From the NCBI GenBank assembly GCA_016926135.1, contig JAFGPH010000268.1, positions 1 through 13,078 of the forward strand: 13,078 nt of DNA, given 5' to 3'. Shown piece by piece: positions 1 through 4,971 of the stretch (position 1 is the stretch's first letter; each line of letters begins with the position of its first letter). The position numbers and the translations under genes are program-made. The DNA comes from Deltaproteobacteria bacterium. Lineage in GTDB: Bacteria; Desulfobacterota; DSM-4660; Desulfatiglandales; HGW-15. The notes beneath the pieces are model-generated. The model was not told the origin of the DNA, ran no database searches, and saw only the letters and a program-made list of their open reading frames with translations.

Positions 1-189
1 AACCCGTCCGAAATACTCGGCAACGGCCGTGTTGCCCCTCAGCATTTCCTTCTGTTCGTCAATCCTGGGTGTGAGCCTCTCCATCACCTTTGGTACGATC
101 AAGGAGGCGAGCAGCACAAGGACCATGCCGACCAGGCCGCCCACCACAGCAAACACCACAGCCCATCCGAGGTTGTAAATGACCACCAT
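1..189 (-). CDS. DUF350-family membrane protein, N-terminal part (runs off the window)
   Basis: The first 63 codons of a minus-strand gene whose 3' end lies beyond the left edge. It starts at ATG (187-189) with AGGAGG eight bases upstream, a strong ribosome binding site. The product opens with one long hydrophobic stretch (about residues 9-33) and then a polar segment containing LTPRIDEQKEML and RGNTAVAE. A transmembrane helix followed by 'lTp.de...l..GN.AvA' is the pattern I know from DUF350 (YjfL-like) inner-membrane proteins, whose function is not established. It lies 36 bases after the shortened lemA and is probably cotranscribed with it. The family call is from memory of the motif and only one helix is visible. 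Confidence 0.6.
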   Translation of the reverse strand, partial: MVVIYNLGWAVVFAVVGGLVGMVLVLLASLIVPKVMERLTPRIDEQKEMLRGNTAVAEYFGRV

Positions 190-223
190 TGCAAAAGCCT
201 CCTTTATCGTGGTAACGGACCTT

Positions 224-264
224 TCTCACCCTTGCCCTCTCTCCCCATTGGGGTGGAAAGGGAG
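224..264. repeat. C-rich intergenic repeat fragment at the broken end of lemA
   Basis: The stretch reads TCTCACCCTTGCCCTCTC and continues with a small hairpin, CCCC-att-GGGG (243-253), and AAAGGGAG. It resembles the widespread 'CCCTCACCC...CTCTCCCC.ttGGGG...GGGAG' dispersed repeats of many proteobacterial genomes; this is from memory, not a search. It encodes the aberrant tail and stop codon of the lemA frame, so it probably arrived with the event that removed the lemA 3' end. Confidence 0.5.
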
Positions 265-606
265 TGCATTTGTGGGGGAGAACGCCTCAACCACTGCAAA
301 AAGGGAGCGCAGCGACCGGGTGAGGGCGTTCTCCGCCTCGACCCTCTGCTCCACGCTCCCTTGGGATGAGACGGCCTGCTGTCTGGCCCTGACCACTGCA
401 TCCAGGGTCTCCCGCTCGTGTGCTGCGTAGCGTTTCACGGTTTCGACCAGGTTGGGGATGAGATCGTGTCGTCGATTGAGCTGAACGTCAATCTGTCTCC
501 ATGCGTTCCTGACCTCGTTTTTCCCCCTGATGAGTGCATTGTAAACGGCGATCGCATAGAGCACAAGGGCCAGGAGAATGGCCACAAAGGCGATGGAGGC
601 CGACAT
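226..606 (-). CDS. lemA: LemA-family protein, C-terminally truncated
   Basis: A 126-residue product beginning with an N-terminal membrane anchor (about residues 5-23), then the LemA core: DVQLNRRHDLIPNLVETVK (40-58), YAAHERETL (60-68) and LTRSLRSLFAVVEA (95-108). LemA proteins are usually about 180-200 residues and continue after this point with roughly 60-70 more helical residues. Here they are replaced by an unrelated 18-residue tail (109-126) read from a C-rich repeat, ending in TGA at 226-228. The start ATG (604-606) follows GGAGAAG and lies 17 bases after the stop of the aminotransferase-V gene, so the three genes look like one operon with the DUF350 gene. LemA is a membrane-anchored helical-bundle protein of unclear function. 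The gene may be a pseudogene or a shortened functional variant. Confidence 0.8.
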   Translation of the reverse strand: MSASIAFVAILLALVLYAIAVYNALIRGKNEVRNAWRQIDVQLNRRHDLIPNLVETVKRYAAHERETLDAVVRARQQAVSSQGSVEQRVEAENALTRSLRSLFAVVEAFSPTNALPFHPNGERGQG

Positions 607-623
607 GGAATCTTCTCCATTTT

Positions 624-1865
624 TCAGGAACCGGTAAGCCGGTGGAGTTCCTCCAGCAGTCGATCCACTTCTTCCGTCGTGTTGTAATGAACCAGCCCCA
701 CCCGCACCATACCTCCGAGGTCTTCCAGGCCAAGTCGTTGTGTGAGCGCCGGGGCATAGTAGTTCCCGTGCCACACAAAGATGCCGCGGTCTCCCAGATG
801 GGCAGCCAGCTGGAAGGGGGTGAAGCCGTCCAGCCGAAAGGAGACGGTGGGAACCCGCTGATCCATGCGATCCGGATCCGCGATCCCGTAAACGGTCAAG
901 CCCTTTACCTCGATCAGCCCGCGCAGGAGGTGATCGCAAAGGCCTCTTTCGTATTCCTGAATCAATCTCATCCCTTCTAGGACCTTGCCCCGCCTGTCCA
1001 TGCTGCCCTGCGCGTCTCCCAGGCTCGCCAGGTACTCCACCGCCGCCAGGGTTCCTGCAATGGCCTCATGGTTCTGCGTACCTGTCTCGAATTTGCGAGG
1101 GGGCTGGTCCGGGGCCGGTCGCACCTTGCACGCGGGCAGGCGCTGGAGAAGGTGGGTCTTCCCCCAGAGCATACCCACGTGAGGGCCGAAGAACTTGTAG
1201 GCGGAGCAGAAGAGAAAGTCGCAGTCCAGGGCCTGAACGTCGATGGGACCGTGGGGCGCATAATGCACCGCGTCCACGAAGACGAGGGCCCCAACGGAAT
1301 GGGACATGGTTGCAATGGCCTTTACGTCATTGACCGTGCCCACGGAATTGGAGGCGTATCCGCAGGCCACCACCTTGGTGCGATCCGAGAGCCGGTTTTC
1401 AAAGTCGGAAAGCCTCAGGGTGCAGTCTTCGGGTTCGATGTCCAACCATCGCACCCTTGCGCCCCTTTCCCGGGCGAGCAACAACCAGGGAGAGATGTTG
1501 GCATCGTGGTCCAGCCGGGTCACGATGATTTCATCGCCCGGGTTCACCCATCCGGACAGGGAGCGGCTGATCGTGAAGGCCAGGGTCGTCATATTGAGGC
1601 CGAAAACGATCTCGTTCGGCGAGGGCGCGCCCAGCATGTCCGCCATGGCCCTTCGGGCCTCGTCCACCATGGCGTCGCTTCGCTCGCTCGTGGCATAGGC
1701 CCCACCGAGATTGGCGTTGTCTCTGAGGAGGTAGCCATCCACGGCATCGATCACCGTCTGCGGCACCTGGGTGCCGCCCGGGTTGTCAAAGAAGACGACA
1801 GGCCGTCCGTCCATCACCTGTTCAAGGGACGGGAAGCGGCTTCTCACTGAATCGATATCCCTCAT
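624..1865 (-). CDS. Cysteine desulfurase-like PLP protein (aminotransferase class V, VC1184-type subfamily)
   Basis: A 413-residue fold-type I PLP enzyme. Visible landmarks are VFFDNPGGTQVP (24-35), the cofactor-stacking His in RLDHDANISPW (117-127), the PLP-binding Asp in FVDAVHYAPHG (196-206; D198, H201), the Schiff-base Lys in SAYKFFGPHVG (221-231; K224) and FETGTQNHEAIAG (259-271). This combination matches the 'cysteine desulfurase-like, VC1184' group (TIGR01976 as I recall it). In SufS and CsdA the catalytic Cys sits in a C-terminal R-T-G-x-x-C motif; the corresponding stretch here is HGNYYAPAL (366-374) with no Cys, so canonical desulfurase chemistry is doubtful. I chose ATG 1865 because GGAAAGG lies nine bases upstream; a TTG six codons earlier would put that site inside the gene. 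It is followed closely by lemA and the DUF350 gene. The true substrate is unknown. Confidence 0.85.
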   Translation of the reverse strand: MRDIDSVRSRFPSLEQVMDGRPVVFFDNPGGTQVPQTVIDAVDGYLLRDNANLGGAYATSERSDAMVDEARRAMADMLGAPSPNEIVFGLNMTTLAFTISRSLSGWVNPGDEIIVTRLDHDANISPWLLLARERGARVRWLDIEPEDCTLRLSDFENRLSDRTKVVACGYASNSVGTVNDVKAIATMSHSVGALVFVDAVHYAPHGPIDVQALDCDFLFCSAYKFFGPHVGMLWGKTHLLQRLPACKVRPAPDQPPRKFETGTQNHEAIAGTLAAVEYLASLGDAQGSMDRRGKVLEGMRLIQEYERGLCDHLLRGLIEVKGLTVYGIADPDRMDQRVPTVSFRLDGFTPFQLAAHLGDRGIFVWHGNYYAPALTQRLGLEDLGGMVRVGLVHYNTTEEVDRLLEELHRLTGS

Positions 1866-2001
1866 AGAAGGCAGCCTTTCCAAGTCTGAGTTTTCCTATC
1901 CTTATACTCCAATTCTTGTGCGAAGGCCAGAATGGACCCGATGGGTGGGCCTCATTGTCTCCGCACGGTGTATGCCTTATAGGAATGGCTAGCCGAACAA
2001 C

Positions 2002-2037
2002 TCGTCATGTCGATTTGACATTTTGTCATAATGACGA
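2002..2037. promoter_or_regulatory. Nested palindromic segment, possible operator
   Basis: Perfect 7-base outer arms TCGTCAT (2002-2008) and ATGACGA (2031-2037) enclose two further symmetric pieces: ATGTC-gattt-GACAT (2007-2021) and GTCAT-a-ATGAC (2025-2035). The repeated half-site is TGTCA/TGACA. It lies just downstream of the lipoprotein stop and about 140 bases upstream of the aminotransferase-V start. Overlapping half-sites of one sequence suggest a transcription-factor site more than a terminator, because no T-run follows on either strand. I could not find a convincing -35/-10 pair next to it. Confidence 0.3.
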
Positions 2038-2040
2038 CCT

Positions 2041-2841
2041 CTACAAATTTCCGCGATGAGCCGGAGCTGCTTGCCGCCACATACGGTCGTGAATGAGGCT
2101 GGCGTGGAGCCCCGGCTTATCCAGAGAAAGAACAAGTCTCATCCCCGCGAATCTGGCCTCGATCTTCGAGAGTTCCTCTCCCCCTTTCGCAAAGGTGAGC
2201 CGGGCCCATGCCGCGGATGGAGGCGAGGGGTCGGCAGCCCCCCGCTGAAGTGAATAAAGAAAGTTCAGGGTGGAATCCTTGTCGGCATTCTCAATGGAAT
2301 AGGGCCTTCCCAGCAGCCTCAGGAAATCCTGCTTCTGGGGAATCGGGATTGCCGGTCTCTCATGCTTCCCGTCGAACCGGCCTTCGCCGTAACGCGTCAC
2401 AGGGTTCACATGAGAACGTCCGATCGCCCTGATCCCCTCTATGATGAAGTCCCTCGGCAGGAGTTCAAAGAAACGTGCAGGGAGTGATCCCATGTTCATC
2501 CGGTGGTCGTCAAAAAAGAGTCGCACGGGCACATCGAATATCCCTTTCTCTCCCTCCTGCCGGGGGGGATATTGCTTGACGAAGTGATACTGCCAGATGT
2601 TGCGGCGTCGACCTTCCTCTGCCATGGTGGGGCCGTGTTTGGCCAGGTGCAGAATGTCCTGCTTCAGGAGAACCGGTTCCCGAAATACCACGACAAGGGC
2701 GTCCTGGTATTCCAGCGCGCAGTGCCTTTCAAAGTCGGCCAGTTGACGCTTGATCTCCAGAAGTCTCATATAGATGCAGCCGGAAAGCAGAGCGAGCAAG
2801 GGCACCATCAAGAAACAGGGAACCCATTGTTTTCTCGACAT
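2041..2841 (-). CDS. Predicted lipoprotein of unknown function
   Basis: A 266-residue protein with a classic type II signal peptide: basic MSRKQW, hydrophobic core, and lipobox LLSGC with the lipidated Cys at residue 22. The residue after Cys is Ile, which by the E. coli +2 rule points to the outer membrane. The mature part begins with a helical segment (LLEIKRQLADFERH) and is then mixed, with VVVFREPVLLKQDILHLAKHG, a DVPVRLFFDD stretch and PYSIENADKDSTLNFLYSL. I do not recognise a domain. ATG 2841 is preceded by a GGGGG run seven bases away; a TTG at 2853 is the only in-frame upstream alternative and is less likely. The gene stands alone, flanked by a 99-bp repeat upstream and a palindrome downstream. 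Confidence 0.75.
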   Translation of the reverse strand: MSRKQWVPCFLMVPLLALLSGCIYMRLLEIKRQLADFERHCALEYQDALVVVFREPVLLKQDILHLAKHGPTMAEEGRRRNIWQYHFVKQYPPRQEGEKGIFDVPVRLFFDDHRMNMGSLPARFFELLPRDFIIEGIRAIGRSHVNPVTRYGEGRFDGKHERPAIPIPQKQDFLRLLGRPYSIENADKDSTLNFLYSLQRGAADPSPPSAAWARLTFAKGGEELSKIEARFAGMRLVLSLDKPGLHASLIHDRMWRQAAPAHRGNL

Positions 2842-2894
2842 CGAAACCCCCAATGCCGTTCACTCAGGGTTTGCTCTATGGCTTGCGGCGCACC

Positions 2895-2993
2895 AAAATC
2901 CCCCCTTGCCCCCTTTGCCAAAGGGGGCAAGCCTCCTCGCGCCGTTTTTTCCTCAGCCTCCCCCTTTGAAAAAGGGGGATCGAGGGGGATTTT
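2895..2993. repeat. 99-bp intergenic element with AAAATCCCCC terminal inverted repeats
   Basis: The left end is AAAATCCCCC (2895-2904) and the right end GGGGGATTTT (2984-2993), perfect 10-base inverted repeats. Inside are two hairpin-forming blocks: GCCCCCTTTGCCAAAGGGGGC (2909-2928, approximate) and CCCCCTTTGAAAAAGGGGG (2960-2978, approximate). The layout is a near-symmetrical pair of hairpins between matching ends. It resembles the 'AATCCCCC...CCCTTT.AAAGGGGG...GGGGATT' repeats I recall from many proteobacterial and cyanobacterial genomes. No obvious target-site duplication is visible. It lies in the gap between rfaE2 and the lipoprotein gene. Confidence 0.7.
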
Positions 2994-3029
2994 CATGCGT
3001 CGGGGTGACCAGCACGCCGGTCATGATCG

Positions 3030-3045
3030 TTTACGAAGCCGTCAA
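3030..3045. repeat. Possible end fragment of a dispersed Deltaproteobacterial repeat
   Basis: The 16 bases TTTACGAAGCCGTCAA match, from memory, the end of a longer intergenic repeat common in Desulfobacterota genomes (TTGACGGCTTCGTAAA on the other strand). Only one end is present; no matching opposite arm is seen nearby. It sits eight bases beyond the rfaE2 stop. Confidence 0.3.
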
Positions 3046-3053
3046 CATTGCCC

Positions 3054-3539
3054 TCAGTGCCTTCGTATTCTCTCGATGATTGAGGAGGTGGAATGTCCGG
3101 TGACAAAGGGGATGCGGTGAACCTCCCCTCCGGCCTGTTTGACCACGTCGGCCCCGATGATTCCCTCCTCCGGCCAGTCCCCGCCCTTCACGAGCACGTC
3201 AGGAATGAGGTGTTGGATCACCCCCAGGGGATCGTCTTCGTCAAAGATGAGCACCTCGTCCACGGCCCCCAGGGCGGCGACCAATTCGCTCCTCGCCTGC
3301 TGGTCGAGCACCGGTCTTCCAGGCCCTTTGATGGCCCGGACCGAGCGGTCGCTGTTGACCGCCACGATCAGGTAGTCGCCCAGTCGCCTCGCCTCCCACA
3401 GGTACCGCGCGTGGCCGGGGTGGAGGATATCGAAGCAACCGTTGGTGAAGACAACGCGCTTCCCCTGGGTCTTGAGCCGGTCAATCTCTTCCCTGGCCGC
3501 TGCCAGGTCCTTTTTGATCTTCAGGCGATAGTCTTTCAC
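3054..3539 (-). CDS. rfaE2: D-glycero-beta-D-manno-heptose 1-phosphate adenylyltransferase (single-domain)
   Basis: A 161-residue nucleotidyltransferase that activates heptose 1-phosphate with ATP to make ADP-heptose for the LPS inner core, a cytoplasmic step. Hallmarks are RVVFTNGCFDILHPGH (28-43) with the HxGH catalytic motif at 40-43, VNSDRSVRAIKGPGRP (61-76), VLVKGGDW (115-122) and the C-terminal TGHSTSSIIERIR (147-159). The kinase half found in bifunctional HldE is absent, so this is the stand-alone RfaE2 form. I prefer the GTG start at 3539 (GGGAGG six bases upstream, and a typical short N-terminus); ATG at 3557 is the alternative and adds six residues. It lies downstream of comF on the same strand, now separated from it by an inserted 145-bp element. 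Confidence 0.92.
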   Translation of the reverse strand: MKDYRLKIKKDLAAAREEIDRLKTQGKRVVFTNGCFDILHPGHARYLWEARRLGDYLIVAVNSDRSVRAIKGPGRPVLDQQARSELVAALGAVDEVLIFDEDDPLGVIQHLIPDVLVKGGDWPEEGIIGADVVKQAGGEVHRIPFVTGHSTSSIIERIRRH

Positions 3540-3566
3540 TTCCAACCTCCCGATCATCTCTTTAGC

Positions 3567-3711
3567 GCCTGTCACAGAATAAGTTGTGCAACTTATCCCG
3601 ACGTTCCGTTCATGCTGGGGTATCGAAGCATAAACGGAGGCGTTCCCCCTTCGATAACTCAGGGCGAATGCTTGGCACACCGACTTGTTCAACTTATTCT
3701 GTGACAGGCCC
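3567..3711. mobile_element. MITE-like non-coding element with 20-bp TIRs and TTAGC target duplication
   Basis: The ends are perfect 20-base inverted repeats, GCCTGTCACAGAATAAGTTG (3567-3586) and its reverse complement (3690-3709), with two extra C bases at the right. The 5-base direct repeat TTAGC flanks it at 3562-3566 and 3712-3716, as expected for a target duplication. Inside the left end is an 18-base near-palindrome ATAAGTTG-tg-CAACTTAT (3579-3596), and further in a hairpin with arms TCCGTTcATGCT (3605-3616) and AGCATaAACGGA (3627-3638). At 145 bp it has no room for a transposase, so it would be moved in trans by an element with the same ends. Removing it with one TTAGC copy leaves the comF stop a few bases from rfaE2. 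Confidence 0.8.
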
Positions 3712-4428
3712 TTAGCCCATGGCCGTCCTGGCCAGCACGAGCCCGCAGACCTCCCTGCAACCCGCCCTCCTGAGCACGCGGGCGCACTCGTTGAGGGTGC
3801 TTCCCGTGGTGGCCACGTCGTCCACAAGGACCGCTCTCTTTCCCTTCACCGGCCTGCGGTCCGGTACCTCGAACGCTCTCCTCACATTCCTGCGTCTCTC
3901 CTCGCTTTTGAGCCCTGTCTGGGGTTTCGTATCCCTGACTCGCCTCAGGGACAGGAAATCCACTGTGCACTCCAGCCGGGCAGCTACCTGGCGCGCGAGC
4001 TGGAGACTCTGGTTGAATCCCCTTTCCCGGAGTCTTCTGGGGTGGAGGGGGACGGGAATCAGGACCAGGTCGCTTCTGCCTTTAAGCCATGGTTCTGCGA
4101 AGGCGGCAAGAAGAGGCCCCAGGGCGCGGGCCATGTGCGCTTTCCCTTCGTACTTGAATTCGTGGATGGCCCTCATCATCTCTCCCTCATAGACGTAAGG
4201 GGCGGCGGTTTTCGAGAAGAACGGCCTCTTTCTCAGGCATTCCTCGCAGACGTGGTCTTCCTCGACCCCGGAGCGGAAGGGCCTGCCGCAGATCGGGCAA
4301 TGGGGTGAGGTGATCCTGGTGAACCCCTCCAGGCACGATCGGCAGAGGAACCCGGTGTGGGTAAAGGCACTGCAGACCAGACATCTCCGGGGGTAGAGCA
4401 GATCGATGAATTCCGCGACGAGGCTCAT
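3712..4428 (-). CDS. comF: ComF-family phosphoribosyltransferase-like protein
   Basis: A 238-residue protein with the ComF layout. An N-terminal double zinc-ribbon has four CxxC pairs (C16/C19, C29/C32, C44/C47, C61/C64), followed by FKYEGK (91-96), IPVPLHPRRLRERGFNQS (124-141) and the PRPP-binding loop VLVDDVATTGST (200-211). Members are linked to DNA uptake in competent bacteria, though in most Gram-negatives (GntX/ComFC) the biochemical role is unsettled. The start ATG overlaps the stop of the upstream ykgJ-like gene as ATGA, indicating translational coupling. Its TAA stop lies inside one copy of the target duplication of the inserted element downstream. Length is normal for the family. 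Confidence 0.92.
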   Translation of the reverse strand: MSLVAEFIDLLYPRRCLVCSAFTHTGFLCRSCLEGFTRITSPHCPICGRPFRSGVEEDHVCEECLRKRPFFSKTAAPYVYEGEMMRAIHEFKYEGKAHMARALGPLLAAFAEPWLKGRSDLVLIPVPLHPRRLRERGFNQSLQLARQVAARLECTVDFLSLRRVRDTKPQTGLKSEERRRNVRRAFEVPDRRPVKGKRAVLVDDVATTGSTLNECARVLRRAGCREVCGLVLARTAMG

Positions 4429-4793
4429 TCGCCGGACTCCCTGAGGAAGTCTTCATGGGAACACTCGGGGTTGATACCCGGGCACGCCTGCTTGGCCAGT
4501 TCCCAGACCTCCGGGTCCTTCAGAAGCGCAGGATAGAAGGGCCAGAGCGTGCAGGATCGAGGCTTCACGGGGTGGATCAGACACTGCCTCTCCCGATTGT
4601 AGAAGACGCAATAACCGTCCCCTCCGGTCGTAATGTACACCCGCCCGTTTCTGGTATAACAATAGGAGGAGAGAAAGGCCCCGGAGGTGATACCCAGGAA
4701 GGAGGCGATCCTCTCCGCCTCAACCGCCGAGACCGTGATTCCGCCCTCGCCGTAACAGCAGGACCCGCATTGCTTGCACTCAAAGGCCTTCAT
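4425..4793 (-). CDS. YkgJ-family CxxCxxCC cysteine-cluster protein
   Basis: A 122-residue protein with the N-terminal cluster CKQCGSCC (C6, C9, C12, C13), a central GYCVFYNRERQCLIHPVKP (60-78) and RSCTLWPFYP (79-88), the standard arrangement of the YkgJ/UPF0153 family thought to bind zinc or an iron-sulfur centre. Function is unproven. The ATG at 4793 follows GGTGA five bases away; upstream sequence in the same frame comes from an ACTCC-rich repeat and is not counted as coding. It overlaps comF by four bases, so the two are one transcription unit that probably also included rfaE2. Confidence 0.85.
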   Translation of the reverse strand: MKAFECKQCGSCCYGEGGITVSAVEAERIASFLGITSGAFLSSYCYTRNGRVYITTGGDGYCVFYNRERQCLIHPVKPRSCTLWPFYPALLKDPEVWELAKQACPGINPECSHEDFLRESGE

Positions 4794-4808
4794 GGTATCA
4801 CCAAAGAA

Positions 4809-4885
4809 TGGAGTACTGGAGTGTTGGAGTGATGGAACGAAGAAAGAGGAGTCAAACCCAATACTCCGGTACTCCAACACTCCAG
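4809..4885. repeat. Inverted repeat built from TGGAGT/ACTCCA units
   Basis: CTGGAGTGTTGGAGT (4816-4830) is matched exactly by ACTCCAACACTCCAG (4871-4885), giving a 15-bp stem with a 40-base loop. Outside and beside the arms are more short units (TGGAGTA at 4809-4815, ATACTCCGG at 4861-4869, and two ACTCCATT copies at about 4894-4911). It lies between the helicase gene and the ykgJ-like gene. It has no T-run for a canonical terminator. The low-complexity units resemble dispersed intergenic repeats more than a coding relic. Confidence 0.65.
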
Positions 4886-4943
4886 CTCTTGATTACTCCA
4901 TTACTCCATTGCACCAGTCGTTCACGTTTCTCCCCTTGCCTGC

Positions 4944-4971
4944 TGCCTACTGCTTACTGCCTACTGCCTAC
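4944..4971. repeat. Heptamer array, four TGCCTAC units
   Basis: Four head-to-tail 7-base units: TGCCTAC, TGCTTAC, TGCCTAC, TGCCTAC. The second unit differs by one base, and that change (C to T) creates the TAA stop of the helicase gene on the minus strand. A partial unit precedes the array. Units of this length can expand or contract, which would shift the helicase reading frame. Confidence 0.75.

Noticed and set aside
607..939. N-terminal extension of the LemA frame overlapping the PLP enzyme gene
   Set aside because: The extension is out-of-frame translation of the PLP enzyme gene; the LemA membrane anchor begins at the ATG at 606 with a ribosome site.
3558..3827. Longer rfaE2 frame through the inserted element into comF
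   Set aside because: That part translates the element and an alternate frame of comF; the family N-terminus begins at 3539 or 3557.
4794..4880. N-terminal extension of the YkgJ-like protein
   Set aside because: It is encoded by the ACTCC-rich repeat and lacks any family similarity; the ATG at 4793 directly precedes the conserved Cys cluster.
4944..4971. Possible CRISPR-like repeats
   Set aside because: The units are 7 bases with no spacers.
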